A stretch of DNA of 64,000 nt from Zhongshania aquimaris (lineage in GTDB: Bacteria > Pseudomonadota > Gammaproteobacteria > Pseudomonadales > Spongiibacteraceae), in the NCBI RefSeq assembly GCF_019312595.1, contig NZ_JAHWDQ010000002.1, forward strand, positions 434,001 to 498,000. Reading direction: 5' to 3'. The notes beneath the pieces were generated by a model that did not search any database, was not told where the DNA came from, and was given only the letters and a program-made list of their open reading frames with translations. This document shows, piece by piece, positions 33,782 through 42,717 of the stretch. Every line of letters starts with the position of its first letter. The first letter of the stretch is position 1. The position numbers were made by a program, and so were the translations under genes.

Positions 33782-35269
33782 ATGTCTGCTGTACGAAGTT
33801 TTAAAAAAGTACTTGTCGCCAACCGCGGCGAAATTGCCATGCGGATCTTGCGGACGCTCAAGGAGTTGGGGCTGCAGTCTGCTGTCCTTTACCACCGTCA
33901 GGAAATCGAAAGTCCTGCGCTTACACTTGCTGACGAGGCCTACGAAGTATTCGGTGATACGCCGGTAGGCGCTTATCTCGATATTCCGCAGATTGTTGGT
34001 TTGTGTAAAAGTCACGGCGTCGATGCCGTTCACCCGGGTTATGGGTTCTTGGCAGAGAACGCGAATTTCGTCCGCGCTTTAGATGAAGCGGGCGTATGTT
34101 TTATTGGGCCGCGTCCAGAAGTGATGAATTTGATGGGCGATAAGATCGGCTCGCGTGACTTTGTTGCTGAGCGCGGTTTTCCCATCGCGCCCTCGGTTAT
34201 TGATGATGGTGACGAAGACAAGCTTATTGCTGCCATTATCGAGATCGGTTTTCCGGTGTTGATTAAAGCCTCCGCAGGTGGCGGTGGTAAGGGTATGCAA
34301 ATCGTCCGTGAGGCCGGTGGCCTGCGAGACATAGTCGCTACGGCCAAGGTTGAAGCGCAGCGTTACTTTGGTGACCCGCGAGTATATGCGGAGCGCTATA
34401 TTGAAAGCCCCCGCCATATTGAAGTTCAGGTTTTGGGCGACGAGCACGGCAACTGCGTACATTTGTGGGAGCGCGAGTGCTCCATTCAGCGCCGCTTCCA
34501 GAAGGTTATAGAAGAAACGCCATCACCGGCCTTGAGCCCAGAGTTACGTCGCGATATTTGCGAGTCCGCAGTGGGTATTGCAAAGGCCACTAATTACACC
34601 GGCGCAGGCACCATTGAATTTATTTTCTCGCCAAACGGCGATTACTACTTCTTAGAGATGAATACGCGCATACAGGTTGAGCACCCCATTACCGAAATGG
34701 TCACGGGCGTCGATTTGGTTGCCGAGCAAGTGCGAGTCGCCATGGGTGAGCCGCTGAGCTTTAAGCAAGAAGATATAAAACAAATAGGTCACGCCATTGA
34801 GTGTCGTATTTGTGCAGAAATTCCTGACGATGACTTTGCGCCCTCCGCCGGTAAGGTGCTGATGTTGCGTCCGCCTGTTGGCGAAGGCATGCGGTTTGAT
34901 AGCGGTAGTTACGAGGGTCAAAAAGTCGGTACCGCGTTTGACTCAATGATCGCCAAGCTTATTGTTCACGCTGATGACCGCGATGCGGCCATTGCCCGTG
35001 CCGGTGAGGCGTTGGATCAACTCGTGCTACTGGGTGTGGAAACAAACGCTGATTATTTAGGGCGCTTGCTCCGTCATCCCGCATTTAAATCTGGTGAAAC
35101 TAATACCGGTTTTATTAAAGAGCATGCCGCAGATATAGGGCCGTCGCTTGCGAGTGCTGACGTGCAAACAGCTGTATTGGCAACCGCAGCGCTGAGTGAT
35201 CGCCAGTTTGTGGCGATGATGGATGACGTGCCGTATCCATATCGTCTCATGAAAGAATGGAGAAACTGA
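33782..35269 (+). CDS. Acyl-CoA carboxylase, biotin carboxylase subunit
   Basis: A protein of 495 residues. The biotin carboxylase starts FKKVLVANRGEIAMRILRTL, has the ATP-grasp glycine loop KASAGGGGKGMQIVREAGGL near residue 162, and the catalytic stretch EMNTRIQVEHPITEMVTGVD near 295. It carboxylates biotin with ATP and bicarbonate. It is followed one base later by a biotin-carrier ORF in a different frame, together equalling the length of a fused alpha subunit such as MccA/LiuD/AtuF (about 655-660). First gene of the plus-strand operon, under candidate operator O2. Confidence 0.92.
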   Translation: MSAVRSFKKVLVANRGEIAMRILRTLKELGLQSAVLYHRQEIESPALTLADEAYEVFGDTPVGAYLDIPQIVGLCKSHGVDAVHPGYGFLAENANFVRALDEAGVCFIGPRPEVMNLMGDKIGSRDFVAERGFPIAPSVIDDGDEDKLIAAIIEIGFPVLIKASAGGGGKGMQIVREAGGLRDIVATAKVEAQRYFGDPRVYAERYIESPRHIEVQVLGDEHGNCVHLWERECSIQRRFQKVIEETPSPALSPELRRDICESAVGIAKATNYTGAGTIEFIFSPNGDYYFLEMNTRIQVEHPITEMVTGVDLVAEQVRVAMGEPLSFKQEDIKQIGHAIECRICAEIPDDDFAPSAGKVLMLRPPVGEGMRFDSGSYEGQKVGTAFDSMIAKLIVHADDRDAAIARAGEALDQLVLLGVETNADYLGRLLRHPAFKSGETNTGFIKEHAADIGPSLASADVQTAVLATAALSDRQFVAMMDDVPYPYRLMKEWRN

Positions 35270-35270
35270 G

Positions 35271-35762
35271 TTGAGATACACATTCAAAATTGGTGATGAA
35301 CTGGTAAAAGTTGCACCGCGTAGTTTGGCCGATGAGTTGGTTCTAACGATTGGTGATAAAGACTGCGACGTTAAGTTTGAGCACGGTAAAGAAGGCCGTT
35401 GTCAATTGACGCTCGATGGCAAATCCTATGAGTCTTGGGTGGCCCGGGATGGCGATGACATTTACATCAAAATGTCTGGCAGCTACTTCAAAGTCACCGC
35501 TATTGATCCCTGTGCCGCTGCTGCAGGTGCTAGCGCGGGTGCTGGCGCAATTAGCGCGCCGATGCCCGGTGTTGTGGTTGAAGTGCTGGTAGCCGAAGGC
35601 GATAGCGTCGTTGAAGGCGATAAATTATTGACGATTGAAAGTATGAAATTGCAATCGACTGTTAGGGCCGCCTGCGACGGTGTCGTTGGCCGCATACATG
35701 TTAGTGCGGGTTCCGAATTCAACAAGGACGATGTTCTTGTTGAGATCGAAAGCGACGACTAA
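35271..35762 (+). CDS. Acyl-CoA carboxylase, biotin carrier subunit (split alpha subunit)
   Basis: A protein of 163 residues. The first 75 or so residues look like the beta-barrel BT linker domain of MCC/PCC alpha subunits (RYTFKIGDELVKVAPRSLAD). An Ala/Gly hinge and a biotinyl domain follow (SAPMPGVVVEVLVAEGDSVV; TIESMKLQSTVRAA, where the Lys after Met is biotinylated). No ATG is available near the start; TTG 35271, with GGAG about nine bases ahead and one base after the biotin carboxylase stop, is the likely coupled start. Its frame is +1 relative to the preceding gene. Confidence 0.88.
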   Translation: MRYTFKIGDELVKVAPRSLADELVLTIGDKDCDVKFEHGKEGRCQLTLDGKSYESWVARDGDDIYIKMSGSYFKVTAIDPCAAAAGASAGAGAISAPMPGVVVEVLVAEGDSVVEGDKLLTIESMKLQSTVRAACDGVVGRIHVSAGSEFNKDDVLVEIESDD

Positions 35763-35800
35763 ACCCTTAGACATTCACAGAAATCGGCTGGACTATCGCC

Positions 35801-37408
35801 ATGCGTAGAATTCAATCGCGAGTGAACATTAACTCGCCAGAGTACCAAGAAAATCTTAAAGCGAACGAAGCACGCTTGGGCGAGTTTCATCGTCGCCAAA
35901 ATGCCGCTCGTCACGAGCGTCCGCAACGGGATTTAGACCGCCTAGCGCGCCAAGGAAAAATGCTGCCGCGCGAGCGTTTGGAAATGTTGCTCGATCCGGG
36001 CACGCCATTTTTAGAGTTGTCTACTCTGGCGGCGGGCGAGCATTACGATGGTGATTCACCGTCGGCCAGCTGCATCACCGGGATCGGTATTGTGGCTGGT
36101 CGCGAAGTGCTCATTCATGCCAATGACAGCACGGTAAAAGGTGGTGCTTGGTATCCAATGACAATCAAAAAGATTGTACGCGCTATGGATATCGCCATTG
36201 AAAATCACCTGCCAGTGATTCACCTGTGCGACAGTGCTGGTGGCTTCTTGCCTCTGCAATCAGAATTATTTGGCGACAAATATTTTGCCGGTCGTATTTT
36301 CCGTAACCAAGCCATTCTAAGTAAGATGGGTTGTAAGCAATTATCTCTGGTGTTTGGACACTGCACGGCCGGTGGCGCGTATGTGCCTGCGCTGAGTGAC
36401 TACAGCGTTATTGTTCGCGGCACTGGTGCGGTATTCCTCGGTGGTCCACCACTTGTTAAAGCGGCAACTGGCGAAGAAGTTACTGTTGAAGAGCTGGGCG
36501 GTGCAGACATGCACACCTCGGTAAGCGGAACCTGCGATTACCCAGCCGATACCGAAGAGCAAGCGATTGCGATTGGTCGCGAAATTGTTGCTCAGTGGAG
36601 CAAAAAGAAAAAATGGGATGCTCAGCAGCAAGCCCCGGAAGCACCTTACTACGACCCTAAAGAGTTGTATGGAATTATCCCCGCTAACATTAAAACTCAG
36701 TTCGATATGATGGAAGTGATTGCCCGTGTAGTCGACGGCAGTCGTTTCCATGAGTACCAACCTGCCTACGGTAAAACGCTGATCTGCGGTTTTGCTCATA
36801 TCTGGGGTTATAAGGTCGGCGTTATCGGTAACAACGGTATTCTGTTCAACGACAGCTCTAAAAAAGCCGCGCACTTTATTCAGCTTTGTAACCAGAATAA
36901 AACGCCACTTGTATTTCTGCAGAATATCACCGGCTATATGGTGGGTCGCGAATACGAGCGCGAAGGTATTACTAAAGACGGCGCGAAAATGATTATGGTG
37001 CAGGCGGGTAGTGAAGTGCCTAAGTTCACCATTATGACGAATGGCTCATACGGTGCGGGTAACTACGGTATGTGCGGTCGTGCCTTTGATAGTCGTTTCT
37101 TGTTCAGCTGGCCGAACAGCGAAATCTCGGTGATGGGTGGCGAGCAAGCGGCAAAAACCTTGGCGACCATTAAAACCACCCAGCTTGAGCGCGAAGGAAA
37201 AAGCCTGAGTGAAGAAGAGCGCGCGAAAATATACAGCGATGTGACTGACGACTACGAGCATCAAAGCAGCGCTTACTACACCTCTTCTCTGATTTGGGAT
37301 GACGGCATTATAGATCCTGCCGACACTCGTAATGCATTGGGCATGGCAATAGCCACAGCGATGAACGCGCCGATTGAAGACCCGCGTTACGGCGTACTGC
37401 GTATTTAA
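35801..37408 (+). CDS. Acyl-CoA carboxylase, carboxyltransferase (beta) subunit, MCC type
   Basis: A protein of 535 residues, the length of methylcrotonyl-CoA/geranyl-CoA carboxylase beta subunits. N-terminal and C-terminal carboxyltransferase domains are clear: HLCDSAGGFLPLQSELFGDK, SLVFGHCTAGGAYVPALSDY, VFLGGPPLVKAATGEEV, and later FLQNITGYMVGREYEREGIT and SYGAGNYGMCGRAFDSRF. It moves carboxyl from biotin to the acyl-CoA. MCC, GCC and other specificities cannot be told apart by eye. The company of an isovaleryl-type dehydrogenase and two SDRs but no HMG-CoA lyase favours an isoprenoid acyl-CoA over leucine. Confidence 0.92.
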   Translation: MRRIQSRVNINSPEYQENLKANEARLGEFHRRQNAARHERPQRDLDRLARQGKMLPRERLEMLLDPGTPFLELSTLAAGEHYDGDSPSASCITGIGIVAGREVLIHANDSTVKGGAWYPMTIKKIVRAMDIAIENHLPVIHLCDSAGGFLPLQSELFGDKYFAGRIFRNQAILSKMGCKQLSLVFGHCTAGGAYVPALSDYSVIVRGTGAVFLGGPPLVKAATGEEVTVEELGGADMHTSVSGTCDYPADTEEQAIAIGREIVAQWSKKKKWDAQQQAPEAPYYDPKELYGIIPANIKTQFDMMEVIARVVDGSRFHEYQPAYGKTLICGFAHIWGYKVGVIGNNGILFNDSSKKAAHFIQLCNQNKTPLVFLQNITGYMVGREYEREGITKDGAKMIMVQAGSEVPKFTIMTNGSYGAGNYGMCGRAFDSRFLFSWPNSEISVMGGEQAAKTLATIKTTQLEREGKSLSEEERAKIYSDVTDDYEHQSSAYYTSSLIWDDGIIDPADTRNALGMAIATAMNAPIEDPRYGVLRI

Positions 37409-37437
37409 GTGGCATTAAAAGAATTGAGGAAGAGTGT

Positions 37438-38607
37438 ATGAGCAATATGTTTGAGCTCGGCGAAGAACATCAAGGTTTACTCGACCACGCTGACCGCATT
37501 GCACGGGATATGCTGTATCCGCTGTCTGAGCGTATGGACAACGAAGAGTGGTGGCCGTCGGAATTATTCCCCAAGCTCGGCGAGCTCGGTTTGCTTGGCG
37601 TTACCGTGGACCCTGAGTACGGCGGTGCCGGTATGGACTTTTTGTCTTGCGGTGTTATTGCTCAGGCCTTTTCGCGCTGGAACCACGCCCTGGGTTTAAG
37701 TTGGGTGGTTCACGACAATTTATTTGCCAATAATATTTACGCAAACGGCAGTGAGTTTCTGAAAAGGAAATATTTACCTGATGTGTGCGCGGGAACTAAA
37801 ATTGGCGCGCTGGGTTTGACGGAGCCCGGTGCAGGTTCTGATGCCTTAGGCTCCATGCGCACAACGGCTAGAAAAGACGGCGATCACTACGTGCTTAACG
37901 GTAGCAAAATCTACATCACCAACGGCCCCATTGCCGACGTGTTGCTGGTGTACGCGAAAACTGAAAAAGACGCCGGCTCAAAAGGCATTACTGCGTTTTT
38001 GATTGAGAAAGAGTTCCCTGGATTTAAAGTGGCGCAAAAGCTCACCAAAATGGGCTTCCGTGGCAGCCAAACAGCAGAGTTGGTTTTTGAGGAGTGTCGT
38101 GTACCGGTAGAGAATATCGTTGGCGAACTTGGCCAGGGTCATCGCGTGGTGATGAGTGGCTTGGATCTTGAGCGCGCGATGATTAACCCCATATGCGTTG
38201 GCATTGCCGAACGCGCTTTAGAATTGTCGGTGGATTACGCCAAAACCCGGCAACAATTTGGCAAGCCCATCGCGTCCTTCCAGATGGTCCAAAGCCGCTT
38301 GGCGGATATGTATGCCAATGTCGAAACCATGAAATTGATGACCTACCGCGCACTCTCTGCCTGCCAAGGCGTGGGACATGGCGAAGCGGGGCGTGGCGAA
38401 ATTCATAAGCTAACGGCTGCGGCAATTATGTTTGTCGCGAATACCTTAAACAAAGTCCTCGACGACGGCGTGCAAGTGCATGGCGGTAGCGGCTATATTT
38501 GGGAATCTGAAATTAATCGTTTGTTCCGTGCGACTAAATTGTTAGAAATTGGTGCCGGTACCACCGAAGTTCGAAAATTAATTATCGCCGGTGAATTACT
38601 GCGCTAA
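37438..38607 (+). CDS. Acyl-CoA dehydrogenase, isovaleryl/citronellyl-CoA type
   Basis: A protein of 389 residues. It shows GALGLTEPGAGSDALGSMRT near residue 123, YITNGPIADVLLVYAKT, MGFRGSQTAELVFEECRVP and QVHGGSGYIWESEINRLFRA. The usual C-terminal catalytic Glu is absent (EIGAGTTEVRK), while E245 in GLDLERAMIN occupies the position used by isovaleryl-CoA dehydrogenase. It therefore belongs to the branched-chain branch that also contains AtuD. It forms the alpha-beta double bond that the carboxylase then needs. It starts 29 bp after the carboxyltransferase. Confidence 0.92.
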   Translation: MSNMFELGEEHQGLLDHADRIARDMLYPLSERMDNEEWWPSELFPKLGELGLLGVTVDPEYGGAGMDFLSCGVIAQAFSRWNHALGLSWVVHDNLFANNIYANGSEFLKRKYLPDVCAGTKIGALGLTEPGAGSDALGSMRTTARKDGDHYVLNGSKIYITNGPIADVLLVYAKTEKDAGSKGITAFLIEKEFPGFKVAQKLTKMGFRGSQTAELVFEECRVPVENIVGELGQGHRVVMSGLDLERAMINPICVGIAERALELSVDYAKTRQQFGKPIASFQMVQSRLADMYANVETMKLMTYRALSACQGVGHGEAGRGEIHKLTAAAIMFVANTLNKVLDDGVQVHGGSGYIWESEINRLFRATKLLEIGAGTTEVRKLIIAGELLR

Positions 38608-38634
38608 GTATGGTTGTCGGTAGAGAGAATGAAA

Positions 38635-39483
38635 ATGAGTAAACCGATGTCCGTACCCAGTGACGCTGATTTTGCCAGTGCCCCGCTACCATTTAGTGGG
38701 GGCGGCTTTAACGGACAGGTAGTATTAGTCAGCGGTGGTGGCAGCGGTATTGGCAAGGCCACCGCCTGGTGTTTTGCCCGTCTTGGCGCTCACGTCATTA
38801 TTACAGGTCGTACGGAAGAGAAGCTAATTGATACGGTCGCGGCGCTAAGCGATGCGGGTTTACTCGCGAGCTACAAACTTCAAGATATTCGCGATTACGA
38901 CGGTATTGCCGCAATGTATGCGGCAATTTTTGAGGAGCACGGGCGCCTAGATGTTTTAGTGAATAACGCCGGTGGCCAGTTTCCTCAGTCGGCTATCGAT
39001 TTTTCTAAAAATGGCTGGGATGCCGTGGTCAATAATAATCTCAACGGCAGCTGGTATATGATGCAGCACGTGGCGCGTCAATGGCGTGACCGCAAGCAGC
39101 AGGGCAGTATTGTGAATATTGTTGCCGTGGTGCCGCGTGGAATGAGTGGCGGCGCGCATACCTGTGCTGCTCGCGCTGGCGTAATTCACCTGTCGAAAAC
39201 CGTCGCGGTAGAATGGGCGGAATATAATATCCGCGTTAACTGTGTCGCGCCTGGCGTTATTTTTAGCGAGGGGATGCGGGCCTACTCACCGGAAGCCTTG
39301 AGCGAGTTTGATAAGTCGAATCCCATGAAGCGTTTCGGCACACCCTGGGATATTGCCCAAGCTTGTGTTTATCTCGGTGGCCCCAGCGGCAGCTTTATAA
39401 CCGGCGAGGTACTCACTTTAGATGGTGGCGGCCAGTTGTGGGGTGATTTGTGGATGCAGGGTAGGCCGGATTACTTTCGTTAA
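38635..39483 (+). CDS. SDR family oxidoreductase with atypical active site (AtuB/AtuG-like)
   Basis: A protein of 282 residues. The cofactor motif is VVLVSGGGSGIGKATAWCFA, and DVLVNNAGGQFPQSAIDF follows. The catalytic YxxxK is replaced: the segment is GGAHTCAARAGVIHLSKTVA, with His for Tyr and Arg for Lys. It ends with the ITGEVLTLDGGGQLWGDLW tail seen in dienoyl-CoA-reductase-like SDRs. The ATG at 38635 has GAGAGAA ahead; the TTG at 38614 and ATG at 38629 are alternatives. It is the last gene of the carboxylase operon. Its reaction is unknown. Confidence 0.82.
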   Translation: MSKPMSVPSDADFASAPLPFSGGGFNGQVVLVSGGGSGIGKATAWCFARLGAHVIITGRTEEKLIDTVAALSDAGLLASYKLQDIRDYDGIAAMYAAIFEEHGRLDVLVNNAGGQFPQSAIDFSKNGWDAVVNNNLNGSWYMMQHVARQWRDRKQQGSIVNIVAVVPRGMSGGAHTCAARAGVIHLSKTVAVEWAEYNIRVNCVAPGVIFSEGMRAYSPEALSEFDKSNPMKRFGTPWDIAQACVYLGGPSGSFITGEVLTLDGGGQLWGDLWMQGRPDYFR

Positions 39484-39562
39484 AGATATTATATTTACAG
39501 CGAGAGTTGCCTGACTAGGCCGGCGGTTTATCCGTTAAATTCTGATTCGTTATAGGTCTTTT

Positions 39563-39605
39563 AACAGTTCGACTCTATTGAAAATCTCGATAGGGTCGAA
39601 CTGTT
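39563..39605. terminator. Long hairpin between convergent SDR and TonB-receptor genes
   Basis: Arms of 16 bp (AACAGTTCGACTCTAT and ATAGGGTCGAACTGTT, one G-T pair) enclose an 11-nt loop. It lies midway between two convergent stop codons. There is no clean T-run, so it may act as a bidirectional transcript-end stabiliser rather than a strong terminator. Confidence 0.65.
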
Positions 39606-39631
39606 GCGCTCAATGCTACTTTCCTTTGTTC

Positions 39632-42025
39632 TTAGAATCCAACTTTAAAGTCTAGCTGATAGGTCGTTTGGTCCGGATGCGGTGTTTTTGTGTAGTTGCC
39701 GGGAATAAGCGGTTGATCAAGAATCAATACTGCATCTTGTTCTTTGGTTAAGTTGCGCGCCTGAAAATTAACTGACCAGCCGTTTGTTTCTGAGCGTAGA
39801 CCAAGGCCGGCATCGATGCGGGTAATGGCTTCTTGCAAGGTGTTGGGATCGATGTCGGAATCTAGATAGCGCTCGCCGCTATAAGATACGTTCATTCGAA
39901 TGCTGCCGAGCAGGTCGGAACTGCCAAACATCGGAAATTCCCAGCGCGGCGATAGTGAGCCCGACCAGCGCGGTGCGTAGGGCAATGATTTGCCACTTAG
40001 ATCCTGGGTTTGATTTTGCTCTGCGGTGAATAGTGGTGGGCCTTCGGTAAAGCTATCGTATTTGGCGTCGAGGTAGGCAAGGCTACCGGCTAAGCTTACG
40101 CCGTCGATTGGCGGTAGCCAGAAAAAGTCCATTTCTGCACCCTGACTAGACGATTCAGGCGCATTAAATGTGGTTAGTGTTACACCCGAAAAGGTGCGTA
40201 TTTGCAGATTCTTAACATCGCTGTCAAATACCGCCATATTCAATGTTAGTGATCCGCCGAGTAGTCGCGATTTTATACCGGCTTCATATGTCAGCGTTTC
40301 CTCGCCTTTGTAAGTTAAATTGTTGTCATTTAGTGGCGCGGGATCAAAGCCCCCAGCTTTAAAGCCCTTTGCGGCATTCACGTAGACATTTATGTCTGGC
40401 AGTATTTCGTAATTAAAGGCCAGCTTAGGTGACACATTGGTTTCTTTGTTTTTCAGGTTTGGTGCGCTGAAGTCGCTTTGATTAAGTGAGCCGCCGGAAA
40501 TGCTGGCGCCGGCCGCGACGCGAGAATAAGATGAACCCTCAGACTCGTCTTCGCCATAACGTATGCCAGCTGTTGCCGTTAGGCGGTCAGTCAGAATCCA
40601 ATTAAACTGCGAGAAAATAGCAAAGGATTGGGTTGTGGACTGGGTGGCAGAAATATAGCGCTCGCGCTCAATAATGCCAGGGATCAAATCTGGAAGTGAG
40701 ATTGGCAGGTCAATTAACAGTGGATCAAACGGCAGTTGAATGTTTTGAACAATTGCACCTGCGCGGGCAAACGCGATCAAGCCGTTCAGACTCACATCGA
40801 TATCTTGGAATACATCGTTGGTGGATTCTTGACCAAATACACCCACTACAAAGTCAATGCCTTCACCCCAATCAAACGGCGCGTCTAATCCGCCAGCGAG
40901 ACGAACTTCTATCGCCTTTGCGGTATAGGGGTTACCCTTCGGTGGCTCGTTGAATGCCACCAAGGGCACCGGTGAGTAATCCACATCGAGCGAGTAGGGG
41001 GTAATAACTTCAGACCACGACGCAATAGTGGTGAGTTCCGGTGCCGTAATACCCATTAGCTCGTCTGGTCGCCAGATCAGGCTTAAGGAAGCGGCTTTAA
41101 CCTCGCGGTCTGAGCGAGTTGGGGCATCGGTCGAGGTGTTTTGGTCGTAGGGATCAGCTTCGGTCTTCGGGTCGTATTCGCGGAACACGCGCAAGCTTCG
41201 TTCGCTGGCAATAAACAATGACTGGGTATAGCCCTTAGTTAGTGATTCTGCATACAGGCCAGTAAAATCTGCCGTTAGAGTATCGCTTAAAAACCAGCTT
41301 AGCTTTAAGCGAACCGCTTTGTCTTCCTGGGTTTGCTGTTCATCGCGGGTGCTATTGTATTCAAGGGTGTCAGCGTCATTATAGCGGAATGCGATCCGGC
41401 CTAAGAGGCTGTCGCCCACGATGGGGCCAGAAATTGCGCCCTCTATATTGTTACTTTCAACGTTTTCACCGTGGCCATACTTGATGAAACCTTCTGGCTC
41501 TGAGGTCGGGTCCTTGGTGTGAAAGTTAAGTACCCCACCAAGAGTATTTTTTCCGAATAGTGTTCCCTGTGGCCCGCGCAGTACTTCTAAACGATCAATA
41601 TCAAATACCGCATCTTGTGCAAATGTTGAGCGGCCGTAGGGCACATCGTCTATAACTAGTCCAATAGACGGCTCAAAGCCAACACCTAGCGGCGGTGTGC
41701 CAAAGCCGCGAATGGTAATGCTGGTGTACAGGGCCAGGGATGCATCAAAGCTAACGTTGGGGATATAGCGCGTGATCTCACCAACGTCGGAAAGGCCGGA
41801 GTCTTCAATAAAATCCGCCCCGATGACCGAAATCGACAGGGGTACGTCCTGTGCGCTCTCCGCCTTTTTATTGGCGGTCACAATCACTTCCTCAATAATA
41901 CGCGGCGCCGCATGCAGGGGCGAACTCAGCATTGTTGCTCCAGTTGCAAATAGTGCTGAGGCGCTTGTCAGCCGGATTGCCTTGCTGATAAGGCGCATTG
42001 TTGGGGTGTGCTGTTGGGGCATCAT
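39632..42025 (-). CDS. TonB-dependent outer-membrane receptor
   Basis: A protein of 797 residues. A signal peptide ends near LSSPLHAAPR, and the TonB box is EEVIVTANKKAESAQDVPLS. The plug domain runs to DVPYGRSTFAQDAVFDIDRL and VLRGPQGTLFGKNTLGGVLN, followed by a beta-barrel ending in TTYQLDFKVGF with a terminal Phe. This form of receptor is common in Sphingomonas-type and marine catabolic bacteria, where it takes up hydrophobic carbon sources. Its position beside the carboxylase operon suggests it imports the substrate; this is inference. Energy would come from a TonB such as that at 607-1491. Confidence 0.93.
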   Translation of the reverse strand: MMPQQHTPTMRLISKAIRLTSASALFATGATMLSSPLHAAPRIIEEVIVTANKKAESAQDVPLSISVIGADFIEDSGLSDVGEITRYIPNVSFDASLALYTSITIRGFGTPPLGVGFEPSIGLVIDDVPYGRSTFAQDAVFDIDRLEVLRGPQGTLFGKNTLGGVLNFHTKDPTSEPEGFIKYGHGENVESNNIEGAISGPIVGDSLLGRIAFRYNDADTLEYNSTRDEQQTQEDKAVRLKLSWFLSDTLTADFTGLYAESLTKGYTQSLFIASERSLRVFREYDPKTEADPYDQNTSTDAPTRSDREVKAASLSLIWRPDELMGITAPELTTIASWSEVITPYSLDVDYSPVPLVAFNEPPKGNPYTAKAIEVRLAGGLDAPFDWGEGIDFVVGVFGQESTNDVFQDIDVSLNGLIAFARAGAIVQNIQLPFDPLLIDLPISLPDLIPGIIERERYISATQSTTQSFAIFSQFNWILTDRLTATAGIRYGEDESEGSSYSRVAAGASISGGSLNQSDFSAPNLKNKETNVSPKLAFNYEILPDINVYVNAAKGFKAGGFDPAPLNDNNLTYKGEETLTYEAGIKSRLLGGSLTLNMAVFDSDVKNLQIRTFSGVTLTTFNAPESSSQGAEMDFFWLPPIDGVSLAGSLAYLDAKYDSFTEGPPLFTAEQNQTQDLSGKSLPYAPRWSGSLSPRWEFPMFGSSDLLGSIRMNVSYSGERYLDSDIDPNTLQEAITRIDAGLGLRSETNGWSVNFQARNLTKEQDAVLILDQPLIPGNYTKTPHPDQTTYQLDFKVGF

Positions 42026-42717
42026 AGACCGTCCATCGTTATTATATTTGGCTTTTAACTTCGCAAGTTACAGGGTGTTAGCTTTATGCCTATTCAAGGT
42101 AGCACTACGCGGCGTGTTTTGCATGTTCGCAGGTGCGTAATTATGACTTTGGGCGACATGGAGGTTGGCGCGGTAGGACAGTCGTTGTGAAGTAGTGCGC
42201 AGTTTTTTCCACATTGATAAGCAGTTTCGCATCAGATTTGCTGGGGAAGCGAGGCATCAGGTTGGGTCTTGAGCTGTTATTTATCAACCTTTTCGATGGT
42301 CATTATCGCCGCTGCCGTGATTCATGTGCCTATGCCCCCCAACCATTCTCGGTGGTTTGCGAATCTCACCGGATGACTTTCAGGCGATGACCGCAGCGGA
42401 CTCTTTGCGGAGCGCAAGCATGCCGTGGTCTAAAATTAAGATGCGAGTTTGCGTGGGATTGTTGTTAGCAGCATTTTGGCTGCAAGAAATACCTATTCAC
42501 TAATGAGTTTGTATTCGTAACTGGCTGCATAAGTTATGTTTGAGTTGCTGTGTATTAGGCGTCATATTTCTCAGTCATTGGGTAAGATGATGAGTGGCAT
42601 AAAATAATTCTTAGTGAGAATTTAAGCAGCTCGGCAGTTGATTGTATAAGACGGTCATATTCTATGTCGGATTTCAAAATGGCAAGACAAATTTCAATAA
42701 CATGAAGGAAGTAATCC
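42026..42717. other. Intergenic region between divergent TonB receptor and serine dehydratase
   Basis: A stretch of 692 bp with no supported gene. It must carry both promoters. A GC-richer block at about 42300-42430 contrasts with AT-rich flanks, and GGACTCTTTGCGGAG within it faintly recalls a glycine-riboswitch P1, but the conserved aptamer core is missing. Confidence 0.5.

Noticed and set aside
36341-36874. Minus-strand frame of 177 codons inside the carboxyltransferase gene
   Set aside because: Antisense shadow of a strongly conserved enzyme; no motif or start signal.
42300-42440. Stretch with GGACTCTTTGCGGAG and TTTCAGGCGATGACCG, faintly like a glycine riboswitch
   Set aside because: The conserved CCGAAGGGGCAA core and the order of elements are missing, so no aptamer can be drawn.
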